A DNA stretch of 64,000 bases from the NCBI GenBank assembly GCA_964458275.1, contig CAYWIE010000002.1, forward strand, positions 1-64,000. The letters are read 5' to 3'. The notes beneath the pieces were generated by a model, which was not told the origin of the DNA, made no database searches, and saw nothing but the letters and a program-made list of their open reading frames with translations. Of this stretch, positions 34,683 through 42,905 are shown piece by piece (the first letter of the stretch is position 1; each line of letters opens with the position of its first letter). The position numbers were made by a program, and so were the translations under genes. The DNA comes from HGM04593 sp964458275. GTDB lineage: Bacteria > Bacteroidota > Bacteroidia > Bacteroidales > Bacteroidaceae.

Positions 34683-35300
34683 TCAGTAGCTCGGTTGCCC
34701 CTCGAAAATCCCCGCCGAATTATAAGGATAGAGATAGCCGTTGAACACCATCTTGTTGCCACTGTAATTCGCATTTACCGAAGCGCTCGCCTGATTGGTG
34801 CCGGCAGTAAGAGTAAGATAGATGACCGCAGAGATTCCGCTGCCCTGAATAGAACAACTGTAGAATATATTCCCGTCATCGTCCTTCCCCATGCGTTCGC
34901 CCCACACGTTGCCCTCAAGCGTAACCCCTCCCAGCCCGTTGGGTGAACTGATGTTCATATTGTTGAAAGCCGTCTGCACGGTACCTTCACCTGCATTTAC
35001 CGCAACATAGTTGGTGCTCGAAGTAACGAATCGCGTAATGCCGTTGTTGAATGTGATGTTCGATGCTTCCAGTGCCCACGAACCGCTTTCCAGAGCATTT
35101 ACTGCCTGCGCAAATGCAACAGAATCCTCTTCGGCAATCTTTGCTCTTTCAGTTGCTCTCTTCTTTAATCTTTCGGCACGCCACGCGGCTTCGCGTTCTG
35201 CCTTACTCAACTTCTTTCTGTCCGTACCGCCTGTCTGTGCAAATGCAACAAACTGAAAACCGACCATCAAGGCGATGGCTGCAATTAAAAAACGTCTCAT
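34683..35300 (-). CDS. DUF4251-like secreted protein
   Basis: 205 residues with a signal peptide (MRRFLIAAIALMVGFQFVAFAQ). A charged helical segment follows (KKLSKAEREAAWRAERLKKRATERAKIAEEDSV, Arg/Lys/Glu rich), then a beta-rich domain with SGSWALEASNITFNNG and VNAGEGTVQTAFN. It continues with YSCSIQGSGISAVIYLTL and ends MVFNGYLYPYNSAGIFEGQPSY. This layout is that of the Bacteroidales DUF4251 family of periplasmic or surface proteins with no known role. The annotated frame stops at TGA, but coding potential continues in frame beyond it. Single gene, facing the TPR gene. Confidence 0.8.
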   Translation of the reverse strand: MRRFLIAAIALMVGFQFVAFAQTGGTDRKKLSKAEREAAWRAERLKKRATERAKIAEEDSVAFAQAVNALESGSWALEASNITFNNGITRFVTSSTNYVAVNAGEGTVQTAFNNMNISSPNGLGGVTLEGNVWGERMGKDDDGNIFYSCSIQGSGISAVIYLTLTAGTNQASASVNANYSGNKMVFNGYLYPYNSAGIFEGQPSY

Positions 35301-35476
35301 AATCAGATAAAATTAGTTTTATTTCTATAAAGCAAAAAGAGGGAACTATGTTTTATAACCAATGTTAATTTTCTGCCGGACAACATCTGTTCATTCTGCT
35401 GAAATGCGAAATCTAATCCCATATTTGATAATTACTAAATAAATTATTACCTTTGAACTTTATAAAATTATACAGT

Positions 35477-36511
35477 ATGAAAGCAACAAACATATATATA
35501 TTGTTCTTCTTGTTTCTGCTTGCATCTTGCGGCACATCAACCACGAATAACGGGAATGGAGTATTGCGTACGGTAGACGGTGCTCCCGCGCGTACAGTCT
35601 CCATAGATACAATGCAACTGAGAGACCCGTTTGTATACTTCGACAAGAAGGAGAATGTCTATTATATGACCGGCACCGGCGGCAACGTCTGGACGAGCAA
35701 AAACCTCCGTTTGTGGGAGGGTCCATACAATGTATTGCAGCTCGACACGACCATGTGGATGGGCTCTAACCCCACAATCTGGGCACCTGAGATTCATGAG
35801 TTCAACAAGAAATTCTATTACATGGCTACATTTACCCGCCCCGATGTTATAATAGACAAGGTAGCCGGGCGCGATATTCCTCGCCGTTCTTGCCAATTGT
35901 TTGTTGCCGACAACATAAAAGGTCCATACAAGCCGATACAGGCAGAGCGTCCTCTTCTGCGTGCCGACCAGCCCTCTTTGGATGCCACATTCTGTAGCGA
36001 TGAGCTTGGTGCGGGGTATATAATCTACAGCCACGAATGGATACAGAATTGGGACGGCACAGTGCAGATAATCCGTCTGACCGATGATTTTGCCAAACAG
36101 ATGGGTGAGCCTTTTGTGATGTTCACAGCATCCCAGAACCCGTGGTCGTCGGGCGTAGACAGTCTTGGAAACAAATCCTTCTGTCCGGTGATGGACGGTC
36201 CTTTCCTCTTCGACACAGACGGCGGAGAACTTGGAATGTTGTTCTCAACATACATCGACGGTGAATATGCAGTAGGAGTGGCATATACAGAGAAGAATCA
36301 CGGGCTCAACGGTCCATGGCACATAGAGCCCCAGCCACTGCTGCGCGACAACAACGGACACCCTATGATGTTCAATACATTTGACGGTACGCTGGTGATG
36401 GCAGTTCACAAGGACACAGTCATAAACAACAAGCGCACAAGCGTTCCGCGATTCATAGAGATGGACGACCAGTTCGACAAACTTGTAATAAAGAGATATT
36501 ATAAATTCTAA
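35477..36511 (+). CDS. GH43-like glycosidase lipoprotein
   Basis: 344 residues from the ATG at 35477, which gives a lipoprotein signal (MKATNIYILFFLFLLASC, lipid Cys at 18); the earlier in-frame ATG at 35453 adds 8 residues and spoils it. The five-blade propeller is seen in LRDPFVYFDKKENVYYMTGT (base Asp in RDPF), SNPTIWAPEIHEFNKKFYYMAT (pKa-modulating region), and DATFCSDE with YIIYSHEW. GPFLFDTDGGELGMLFST is the probable blade with the acid. It differs clearly from the GH43 protein at 3.1-4.1 kb. nagB follows after 11 bp, so the operon links this surface enzyme to amino-sugar use. The substrate is not known. Confidence 0.83.
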   Translation: MKATNIYILFFLFLLASCGTSTTNNGNGVLRTVDGAPARTVSIDTMQLRDPFVYFDKKENVYYMTGTGGNVWTSKNLRLWEGPYNVLQLDTTMWMGSNPTIWAPEIHEFNKKFYYMATFTRPDVIIDKVAGRDIPRRSCQLFVADNIKGPYKPIQAERPLLRADQPSLDATFCSDELGAGYIIYSHEWIQNWDGTVQIIRLTDDFAKQMGEPFVMFTASQNPWSSGVDSLGNKSFCPVMDGPFLFDTDGGELGMLFSTYIDGEYAVGVAYTEKNHGLNGPWHIEPQPLLRDNNGHPMMFNTFDGTLVMAVHKDTVINNKRTSVPRFIEMDDQFDKLVIKRYYKF

Positions 36512-36522
36512 CTATTAATATT

Positions 36523-37335
36523 ATGCGTTTAATTATTGAACCCAACTATCAGCAGATTTCTGCTTGGGCAGCATCTTATGTTGCAAAAAAGATTAACGAG
36601 TTCCAACCTACAGCCGAGAAGCCCTTTGTGCTTGGTCTTCCCACAGGTTCTACCCCTCTTGGCACATACAAAGAGCTTATCAATCTCTACAATCAGGGAG
36701 TAGTAAGCTTCGAGAATGTTGTAACATTCAATATGGACGAGTATGTAGGTCTTCCTCAAGGCCACCCCGAAAGCTACCACTCATTCATGTGGAACAACTT
36801 CTTCAACCACGTGAACATAAAGAAAGAGAATGTAAACATTCTCAATGGCAATGCCGATGATCTTGTTGCAGAGTGTGCACGTTACGAAGAGAAGATTGCT
36901 TCTTACGGCGGTATCCAGCTCTTCCTCGGAGGTATCGGTCCCGATGGACACATTGCCTTCAACGAGCCCGGTTCATCACTCACCTCACGTACACGTCAGA
37001 AGACACTTACCACAGATACAATTATTGCAAACTCCCGTTTCTTCGACAACGACGTAAATAAAGTTCCCAAGACAGCCGTAACTGTAGGTGTAGGCACAGT
37101 AATGGATGCCAAAGAGGTACTTATCCTCGTTAACGGTCACAATAAGGCTCAGGCTCTCTATCATGCTGTTGAGGGCTGTGTGACACAGATGTGGACAATC
37201 AGCGTGCTCCAGCTCCACCAGCACGGCATCATCGTTTGCGATGACGCTGCTACAGCCGAACTTAAAGTAGGTACAGTAAATTACTTCAAGGATATTGAGA
37301 AAGACAATCTCGACCCTGCTTCTAACCTTAAGTAA
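36523..37335 (+). CDS. nagB: glucosamine-6-phosphate deaminase
   Basis: 270 residues. NagB converts glucosamine-6-phosphate to fructose-6-phosphate and ammonia, letting GlcNAc from mucin or peptidoglycan enter glycolysis. Conserved pieces are FVLGLPTGSTPLGTYKEL, the catalytic FNMDEYVGLP, FLGGIGPDGHIAFNEPGSSLTSRTR and the C-terminal LNGHNKA-like LVNGHNKAQALYHAVEGC. Length matches the hexameric E. coli type. It lies 11 bp behind the GH43 lipoprotein gene and ends before a hairpin at 37361. Confidence 0.97.
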   Translation: MRLIIEPNYQQISAWAASYVAKKINEFQPTAEKPFVLGLPTGSTPLGTYKELINLYNQGVVSFENVVTFNMDEYVGLPQGHPESYHSFMWNNFFNHVNIKKENVNILNGNADDLVAECARYEEKIASYGGIQLFLGGIGPDGHIAFNEPGSSLTSRTRQKTLTTDTIIANSRFFDNDVNKVPKTAVTVGVGTVMDAKEVLILVNGHNKAQALYHAVEGCVTQMWTISVLQLHQHGIIVCDDAATAELKVGTVNYFKDIEKDNLDPASNLK

Positions 37336-37360
37336 TAATTACGTTATACGTTATACATAA

Positions 37361-37392
37361 ATGCGCCAAGACTCATTTGAATCTTGGCGCAT
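37361..37392. terminator. bidirectional hairpin between nagB and the radical SAM gene
   Basis: ATGCGCCAAGA (37361-37371) pairs with 37382-37392 around 10 bases. Both genes converge on it. Confidence 0.7.
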
Positions 37393-37423
37393 CTCAATTT
37401 GGTTCAGTATTTAACTACAATCT

Positions 37424-38263
37424 CTATTTCCTGAATCTTTTCGTAACATTGGCATATCCGCATCGCTTGCATAGCGGTTCGATTGCCTTGTGGCGTGTAA
37501 ATCCGTCGTAAATGGCTTTTGCTCTTGGTGAAGAGAGAATTTCGCTTAGTGATTGTGTATGGAGATTCCCTAATTTGACTGCTCCTGCGTGGTCGAGGCA
37601 ACAAGGGACAACAGAGCCATCCACGAGTACACCTATTTGGTTGCGCAAGGCATAGCAAAAGGATTCGTTCACAGAGAGTTCTTCGCCTCCGGTGTCTGGC
37701 CATTCAAATATGGAATCCATCTCAAGATAGATGTTATCACATATCTTCCAACCATCGTAGCGTTCTTCCCATGGACGTTGCACATGCTCTGCAATGAGAT
37801 TGAGAATCGTCTCATTCTTGGAGTTGTATCCACCCTCGTTCCATAGTCTGAGAACAACTATTATCCCCTTTTTTGCAGCAGAAAGCGAAAATCTCATTAC
37901 GTCGTGCATATATTCTCCAAGATTCTCCTTTGCATTGCCCTCTTGCGAGTGAAGCGATATCTGTATTTTATGCAAACCTGTCTCAATAAGGGCATGTGCC
38001 TTTGAAAGCAATGTACCGTTGGTGGTAATGATGGGTATAAAACCTTTTTCGCGCGCAATAGTTATGAATTCTCCCACACGCGGGTGCAGGAGAGGTTCGC
38101 CCATAAGATGAAAATACAGAAAGTTGATTTCTCCCATGAGTTTATCTGTGAGAGTATTGAATTCATCAATAGTAAGATATGTCTTTCTTCTATCCGTTTT
38201 TGGGCAGAACTGACAATTGAGATTACAAATGTTGGTTATTTCGAGGTAGCAGCGCGAAATCAT
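37424..38263 (-). CDS. radical SAM/SPASM protein
   Basis: 279 residues from the ATG at 38263 (MISRCYLEITNICNLNCQFC). The longer frame to 38323 starts upstream of the promoter box at 38289 and is set aside. The radical SAM cluster motif is CNLNCQFC, with the following GEP motif in HLMGEPLLHP and a substrate barrel region TTNGTLL. A C-terminal SPASM-type region has VVPCCLDHAGAVKLGNL and CKRCGY, enough cysteines for an auxiliary cluster. Such proteins modify peptides or act as maturases. No precursor peptide or partner is visible next door. The upstream DNA carries a promoter repeat shared with the cas operon. Confidence 0.88.
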   Translation of the reverse strand: MISRCYLEITNICNLNCQFCPKTDRRKTYLTIDEFNTLTDKLMGEINFLYFHLMGEPLLHPRVGEFITIAREKGFIPIITTNGTLLSKAHALIETGLHKIQISLHSQEGNAKENLGEYMHDVMRFSLSAAKKGIIVVLRLWNEGGYNSKNETILNLIAEHVQRPWEERYDGWKICDNIYLEMDSIFEWPDTGGEELSVNESFCYALRNQIGVLVDGSVVPCCLDHAGAVKLGNLHTQSLSEILSSPRAKAIYDGFTRHKAIEPLCKRCGYANVTKRFRK

Positions 38264-38288
38264 AAATACTTTTGCAGATTTTTCTATG

Positions 38289-38296
38289 CAAATATA
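38289..38296 (-). promoter_or_regulatory. -7 box for the radical SAM gene
   Basis: Minus strand reads TATATTTG, a TAnnTTTG match 25 bp ahead of the ATG at 38263. A second TATATTTG lies 83 bp further upstream (38372-38379) inside the shared repeat. Confidence 0.55.
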
Positions 38297-38349
38297 GTGA
38301 AAGGTGAGAGGAGAATAAAACAAACTTGCTTGTTTTTAATCCCGAGCTG

Positions 38350-38470
38350 CATCGTATATTCGAATTTGTTTCAAATATATGAACAAACTTTCTGAGACCA
38401 AAAAATATCAAGCTCGCTTGAATGTTCTTACAGCGAGTACAGTCAATATTTTTCGCTGTGAGCGCAGTTT
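38350..38470 (-). repeat. promoter-bearing repeat, copy 1 (also upstream of cas6)
   Basis: About 110 bases align with 56994-57117. Shared blocks on the plus strand include TATATTCG, CAAATATATG, ACAAAC, AAATATCAAG, CTTGAAT and ACAGCGAGT followed by CAGTC. Both copies lie just upstream of a minus-strand gene and both carry TATATTTG boxes about 83-85 bp apart. It is an upstream region common to two unlinked transcription units. Confidence 0.6.
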
Positions 38471-38535
38471 ATCCTTCTTGAACGTCATAGTTTAGATAGA
38501 TATTACATTAAAATGTGTGAAAACAACGCAAAATG

Positions 38536-38567
38536 TTTGTAAGTTTTATAATTTTACTCTATTTTTG
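38536..38567 (+). promoter_or_regulatory. promoter TTTG-N20-TATTTTTG ahead of the ADP-ribosylglycohydrolase genes
   Basis: TTTG at 38536-38539, 20 bases, then TATTTTTG at 38560-38567, an exact consensus. Transcription would start near 38574, so frames starting at 38517 or 38533 cannot be used from it. Confidence 0.7.
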
Positions 38568-38633
38568 CGTAAAAATAACGCAGGTAAATATGAAGGAACA
38601 GAAATTTTGTTATGTCTCAACTTCTATAACGAG

Positions 38634-38768
38634 ATGCTTAAACTCGGCTTACTATTGCTTGCAGAGCCGCGTCCGGCAAATGCTTCTCGCCGTATGCCAA
38701 GCAAGTACCGCTTCAATGCCGAGAAGTATGCTGAACTGAAACAAAAGGGATTTAGATTGGAATTTTAA
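38634..38768 (+). pseudogene. C-terminal fragment of an unidentified protein
   Basis: 44 codons from the ATG at 38634: MLKLGLLLLAEPRPANASRR onward, ending YAELKQKGFRLEF. The composition and the amphipathic end look like real protein. The stretch just after the promoter instead starts MKEQKFCYVST in another frame (ATG at 38590). One reading is that a single small gene beginning at 38590 has a frameshift near 38620-38634. It stops 10 bp before the ADP-ribosylglycohydrolase start, as a first operon gene would. I do not recognise the family. Confidence 0.4.
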
Positions 38769-38778
38769 AAATTAAACA

Positions 38779-39969
38779 ATGGAACAAGACATATTAAAAG
38801 ATAAAATCAGAGGTTGTCTGATGGCAGGTGCTGCGGGCGATGCTTTGGGTTACGAGATCGAGTTTATGAGCCATCGCTCAATTCTCTCACACTTTGGGGA
38901 GCAAGGCATCACCAAGTTTGCTCTTGACCACTTTGGCAAGGCGCTTATAAGCGACGATACGCAAATGACGCTCTTTACAGCCAATGGATTACTTACAGGT
39001 ATTACTAAGAATAGAATGGAACATTTGTCGTGTAAACCTGAATTAACAATTACGGCAGCTTATATTGATTGGTACTATACACAAACAGGAGAAAATGGTA
39101 GACATCAACAATTTACGTGGTTAAGAGAACTCCCGGAAATGGCTGTTCGCCGCGCTCCCGGCATTACCTGTAAGAGAGCGTGCGCAAGCATGATGTATAA
39201 TAACAAGGTTGTAAACAACAGCAAAGGTTGCGGTGGTATTATGCGTGTTGCTCCCATGGCACTTTTGGTGGATCAATCACCTGATTCAGGTAGATATTAT
39301 TGTTCCTTAGAAGAACTTGAAGAGGGAGGATGCTATATTGCAGAACAGACGCACCAGCATCCCCTTGGCTTTCTTCCGGCAGGCTTGCTTACCGTATTAC
39401 TCTATAAGTTATTACCACTTACTCCAGCGCGAGCAAAAGATTGTATAGAGAATATTGTAGGCGAGGCTTTATCAATCATGGATATTATTTGCAAGGGAAA
39501 ACACGAGGAAGATAAATTGTACCTCCGGGAACTGACAAACAAGGCTGTACTATTGGCTAAATCAGACATCTCTGATGTAGATGCTATTCGAAAACTTGGT
39601 AAGGGCTGCGTTGCTGAAGAGACTTGGGCAATTGCACTATATTGCGCCATTCGTCATATCACCAGTGTGGAGAATGCGATTATTGCCTCCGTTAACCACG
39701 ACGGCGATAGCGACTCTACGGGCTCGGTTTGTGGTAATATTATGGGTGCTATTTATGGCTATGAACATATCAAGGAACATAATATATTTTGCCCCGAGGG
39801 CAAGAAACTAGAAGATACTCTTGAACTTTCGGAGATTATCCTTGCTATTGCCGACGACCTCGCAACGGGCTGCATTATCAGTGAGTATGACCCTATCGAC
39901 ACTCCTGCGAAGCGACAGTGGTATGAACGCTATGTTTTGATGCAACCAGCGGGCATTGGCTCAAAGTAA
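38779..39969 (+). CDS. ADP-ribosylglycohydrolase family protein (DraG-like)
   Basis: 396 residues, cytoplasmic. This family removes ADP-ribose from proteins, nucleic acids or free metabolites with a two-magnesium site. The signatures are present: RGCLMAGAAGDALGYEIEF at the start, the SDDTQMTLFTANGLL metal motif (about residue 57), SKGCGGIMRVAP, and the second metal site NHDGDSDSTGSVCGNIMGAIYG near 315. It follows a short decayed frame after 10 bp. No ADP-ribosyltransferase (DarT, TRIO or similar) is adjacent, so its target is unknown. The region is more AT-rich than the nagB block. Confidence 0.9.
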   Translation: MEQDILKDKIRGCLMAGAAGDALGYEIEFMSHRSILSHFGEQGITKFALDHFGKALISDDTQMTLFTANGLLTGITKNRMEHLSCKPELTITAAYIDWYYTQTGENGRHQQFTWLRELPEMAVRRAPGITCKRACASMMYNNKVVNNSKGCGGIMRVAPMALLVDQSPDSGRYYCSLEELEEGGCYIAEQTHQHPLGFLPAGLLTVLLYKLLPLTPARAKDCIENIVGEALSIMDIICKGKHEEDKLYLRELTNKAVLLAKSDISDVDAIRKLGKGCVAEETWAIALYCAIRHITSVENAIIASVNHDGDSDSTGSVCGNIMGAIYGYEHIKEHNIFCPEGKKLEDTLELSEIILAIADDLATGCIISEYDPIDTPAKRQWYERYVLMQPAGIGSK

Positions 39970-40001
39970 TATACTCTAATTGATAGATTTAGCATATATT
40001 T

Positions 40002-40796
40002 CTATGGTGCCATTATATCTTCTTTCTCTATCGGGATGTCGTATTCCATTTTGGTGCTCTCTACAATAGGATAATTTGTCCCTTCGTAAATATAATAGTT
40101 TTTGCACGAATTCAACAGTCCGGTCTTGTTGTCGAAACATCCAATGGTTATTAAATTGCCTCCTTCTATTGTGGCTTCGTGTCGTAGAGTAGTTTCTTCC
40201 TCGGATTTTTCAATTACAATATTCTTGTAGACTGAGAATTTTTCAAGAACATTCTCTATCTTCACAATGCTTTTTAATCCGGTCGGGCTTTTTTTGATTC
40301 CCTTATAGAGCAACTCCTTGTCTTTCCACATATAAACAGTATCGTTTACATAGATGTTACATATTTTTATTGTGTCGAAGTTTATATCCACTCTTTGTAT
40401 TATATTCTTTTCATCCTGGACACAAATATACCTGCATTTTGCCAATTCTCCGCCTGAGGAACATTCTGCATAGTCGGGGCTAACCGAACTGATGTGGGCA
40501 TCAAATTCGAGGCTTATGCTCCTCAACTCTCTTATTGCTTTTATGGCTTTGGTCAATATCTCTTTGGAGGTTACGGGCATTGCCTTCGCGCTGTATGGCT
40601 GCAACAAGTTATAAGCAAATGTGAATACAATGGCGACGGTCGCTGCAATTGAAGCAATTTTAATCATTATTAGGCTTTTATTGCCTTTGCGTGGCAATCT
40701 ATTGAGTTTCATTGAATGATTAAGATATTTAGGAGTGAGTAACTCTATTATTTTGCGGCTCTGATTGTCGTATGTGTTGTCAAAATCATTTTCCAT
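40002..40796 (-). CDS. membrane protein partnered with the ECF sigma factor (possible anti-sigma factor)
   Basis: 264 residues with one membrane helix (IKIASIAATVAIVFTFAYNLL, about 46-66). The short cytoplasmic N-terminus is where an anti-sigma domain would sit, but no zinc-type HxxxCxxC motif is seen. The periplasmic part (70-264) is beta-rich with lines such as ISLEFDAHISSVSPDYAECSS and MWKDKELLYKG, resembling LolA/outer-membrane lipoprotein sensors found with Bacteroidetes ECF factors. It starts 12 bp after the sigma gene on the same strand. The functional link is inferred from that pairing. Confidence 0.7.
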   Translation of the reverse strand: MENDFDNTYDNQSRKIIELLTPKYLNHSMKLNRLPRKGNKSLIMIKIASIAATVAIVFTFAYNLLQPYSAKAMPVTSKEILTKAIKAIRELRSISLEFDAHISSVSPDYAECSSGGELAKCRYICVQDEKNIIQRVDINFDTIKICNIYVNDTVYMWKDKELLYKGIKKSPTGLKSIVKIENVLEKFSVYKNIVIEKSEEETTLRHEATIEGGNLITIGCFDNKTGLLNSCKNYYIYEGTNYPIVESTKMEYDIPIEKEDIMAP

Positions 40797-40808
40797 AACT
40801 ATTTTCTT

Positions 40809-41330
40809 TTAATTGTTCTCTTTTATAAAACCAGCTTTGAGCTTATCTATGCCATATTTAAAGCGTGATTTTGCAGTTGTTACCGGTATGCTCAATATGT
40901 CTGCTATTTCAACAAAACTCCTTTTACCATGAATATGCAACCTTATTACTTCGCTCTGTTCGTAGGGTATGGAGTTGAGCAGTCTGTTTATCAGTGTAAA
41001 TTCCTCTTCGAGACTTTGCGGCTCTATCGTTGAGGGGTCGAATGCTTCAATATCATTATAACTCTCAAGGCTTATCGTCTTGCTTTGTGTGCGTCTGCGT
41101 AACCACAATGCGCAGTTGTTTGATAGTGCACGGTATATGTAGCTTTTCGGATTTGAAATCTTTTCGGTGTCCCCTCTCTTTGAGTGTATGGTGAGATACA
41201 GATCCTGAATAATATCCTCTGCATCCTGTATGTCGCCTAAACGGTAGAATGCGTAACGGAAAAGATTGTCGAGTTCTTGCTCTATGATGTCAGTAAGTTC
41301 GTCTGTAGTCTTAAATTTCCTTTTAATCAT
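40809..41330 (-). CDS. ECF-type RNA polymerase sigma factor
   Basis: 173 residues, the normal ECF length. Region 2 has LFRYAFYRLGDIQDAEDIIQDLYL and the promoter-melting segment NPKSYIYRALSNNCALWLRRR. Region 4 has IPYEQSEVIRLHIHGKRSFVEIADIL and VTTAKSRFKYGIDKLK, a helix-turn-helix for the -35 element. It heads a two-gene operon with the membrane partner. No SusC/SusD genes follow, unlike the usual glycan-sensing ECF systems, so the signal is open. Confidence 0.9.
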   Translation of the reverse strand: MIKRKFKTTDELTDIIEQELDNLFRYAFYRLGDIQDAEDIIQDLYLTIHSKRGDTEKISNPKSYIYRALSNNCALWLRRRTQSKTISLESYNDIEAFDPSTIEPQSLEEEFTLINRLLNSIPYEQSEVIRLHIHGKRSFVEIADILSIPVTTAKSRFKYGIDKLKAGFIKENN

Positions 41331-41377
41331 AAGTCTTGTTTTTCTCTTCTGCTAATATGATGCATTTATTTGAAAAA

Positions 41378-41425
41378 AGACTTAAGAAACCATTTTCTTT
41401 TTTGCAAGAGCAGTTTCTTAAGTCT
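41378..41425 (-). terminator. terminator of the phage lysis genes
   Basis: 13-bp perfect arms (AGACTTAAGAAAC at 41378-41390 and complement at 41413-41425); on the minus strand the stem is followed by a T-run. It lies 25 bp beyond the stop of the last prophage gene. Confidence 0.75.
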
Positions 41426-41449
41426 CGGAAATATTTAGCAAATGAGTCT

Positions 41450-41827
41450 TTACAAAAACTTCCATTTAGCAACCATTATTGCGGCAATCAACGGTGCAAT
41501 CCAAACAACAGCTCCTCCGAGTTCCATTTTCTTCCGTTGCCAGAATGTCAGCTGCCTTTCCACTTCGACAATCTCTTTTATAGTGTCGCTATGATGATGA
41601 TAGAACGTGTCGCGCACCAATCTGTCGCGATAGATGTATTTATACTCTTTTTGGTAAACAGTATCGCCTTGCGTCGCAATATATATGCTGTCGCGAATGT
41701 ATATGCTGTCGTGCTTTAGGACAACACTCGACAGCGAATCGCTTGCTGTTTTTCCACCGATAGAGGGGTGTGTGGTGCGACAGCCTGCGAATAATACTGA
41801 TAAAAGAATAATGAATATTGTTCTCAT
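41450..41827 (-). CDS. phage lysis-associated lipoprotein, spanin-like
   Basis: 125 residues. The N-terminus MRTIFIILLSVLFAGC is a lipobox with Cys 16. The middle is hydrophilic and repeats Ser/Asp/Tyr pairs (LKHDSIYIRDSIYI, VRDTFYHHHSDTIKEIVEVE). A C-terminal membrane helix (GGAVVWIAPLIAAIMVAKW) ends the protein. A lipoprotein anchor at one end and an inner-membrane helix at the other is the layout of a unimolecular spanin, though inverted variants and simple phage lipoproteins also exist. It follows the lysozyme gene on the same strand, which supports a lysis role. Confidence 0.6.
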   Translation of the reverse strand: MRTIFIILLSVLFAGCRTTHPSIGGKTASDSLSSVVLKHDSIYIRDSIYIATQGDTVYQKEYKYIYRDRLVRDTFYHHHSDTIKEIVEVERQLTFWQRKKMELGGAVVWIAPLIAAIMVAKWKFL

Positions 41828-41860
41828 GATTATTTTTCTTTGTAAATATTGTTTGGATTT

Positions 41861-41948
41861 AGGGCAGGTTCTATAAATCCAAAAAGCGACCGAAATAGAA
41901 CCTGCCCTACAAAGAATTATTATTTACTAATTTATAGAACCTCTCTTA
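41861..41948 (-). repeat. short inverted-repeat element, copy 2 (88 bp)
   Basis: The ends are near-perfect inverted repeats (AGGGCAGGTTCTATAAAT at the left; AAGAGAGGTTCTATAAAT from the right on the other strand). A third, inward ATAGAACCTGCCCT lies at about 41895-41908. The element resembles 30026-30100 in reverse orientation. Its right end overlaps the lysozyme gene and supplies that protein's last residues (REVL) and stop codon. Confidence 0.6.
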
Positions 41949-42411
41949 AATGAGCTTCTAAGAACATAGCAGCCTCAATTTCCCTTCTTCTGACGAGTCC
42001 GGGCAACCGGCTCCTCTTCCCGTCATCAGTGCCATAGACCCAGCGCGAAAACTCTCCGGCAACAGAGCCGTTGTCGGCACCTGCAAGCAATTTCTTTCGC
42101 ATGGTGGAGGTGTGGAAAGCTCCTGCCCCCACATTGAAAACAAAGCTTACAAGAGCGTCGAACTGATTCTGTTGCAGTCTTTTTGCAAAAGGTTCTCTGC
42201 TCATGCACTTTTCGAATCGTGCAAGGTCCTCGCGCAGCAGCTCCATCGCTTTTTGCTGCGAGATGTACATCCCTTTTCCAACAGGGACGCCGTCAACATC
42301 TCCTGTATGTCCCACACCGATAGTCCATACACCGGCGGGACATTTATATGCTTTCTGTTCGAGCCCTTCGAAGGCTACAATCATATCTATCCCCCGTTCA
42401 CTTACCTGCAT
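41932..42411 (-). CDS. phage lysozyme (GH24 endolysin)
   Basis: 159 residues. T4-type muramidase that cuts the MurNAc-GlcNAc bond. The catalytic triad of the lambdoid/P1 type is present as E15 (AFEGLEQKAY), C24 where Asp or Cys is allowed, and T30 (GVWTIGVGHTG), with the usual 8 and 5 residue spacings. Further conserved segments: NQFDALVSFVFNVG, TMRKKLL, GLVRRREIE. There is no signal peptide, so it depends on the holin, whose gene overlaps it by 14 bp. The last codons fall within an inverted-repeat element. Confidence 0.93.
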   Translation of the reverse strand: MQVSERGIDMIVAFEGLEQKAYKCPAGVWTIGVGHTGDVDGVPVGKGMYISQQKAMELLREDLARFEKCMSREPFAKRLQQNQFDALVSFVFNVGAGAFHTSTMRKKLLAGADNGSVAGEFSRWVYGTDDGKRSRLPGLVRRREIEAAMFLEAHLREVL

Positions 42412-42883
42412 GAAGTTCCTCCTTTCTCTCTTTTAGTATTTCGGCAACAAAAGGCAATGCCTTTACAAAAGCAAGTGTCAATGCTCCATAGAGAAGGTCG
42501 ACTGTACGATATGCCGGTGTGTCGCGGCGCAAGACAGACCGTACATTTCTGACAATGTTCGTAGAGTAGCAATAGATGAGAATCCAGCAGAACGACGATA
42601 CACACTGATGCAACACATCTGTACACATTTCCTGGTAGAATCCTATACCGTAGAGTGAGGCGCAGAGGGCAAAAAACATTGTTGCGTGAGTGAGGCACGC
42701 AATGGCCTTGCGCATCGAAAAGTTTCTGCCGCATAGAGTGTCGGCAAGCAGCCCGAACAGGAAATTCAATGCAAACAGCCATACAAGGGCAATGAAATTT
42801 TTCTCTATCGGCGCGAAAAATGCAAACAGTTCGGACAATATTCCTATGATTGCTGCTTTTATGAAAGTTATCAGGTCATTCAT
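42398..42883 (-). CDS. phage holin
   Basis: 161 residues with three or four membrane segments (ITFIKAAIIGILSELFAFF, FIALVWLFALNFLFGLLAD, ATMFFALCASLYGIGFY, and SFCWILIYCYSTNIV) and a charged C-terminal tail (EILKERKEELHAGK). This is the toxin-secretion/phage-lysis holin layout common in Bacteroides prophages. It precedes and overlaps the lysozyme gene by 14 bp, the standard lysis cassette order. Confidence 0.82.
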   Translation of the reverse strand: MNDLITFIKAAIIGILSELFAFFAPIEKNFIALVWLFALNFLFGLLADTLCGRNFSMRKAIACLTHATMFFALCASLYGIGFYQEMCTDVLHQCVSSFCWILIYCYSTNIVRNVRSVLRRDTPAYRTVDLLYGALTLAFVKALPFVAEILKERKEELHAGK

Positions 42884-42905
42884 TTTCTTATATAACCTCC
42901 TATTC

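Noticed and set aside
34683..34685. Selenocysteine insertion at the UGA
   Set aside because: No SECIS-like hairpin directly after the codon, and a proline-rich tail has no reason for selenocysteine.
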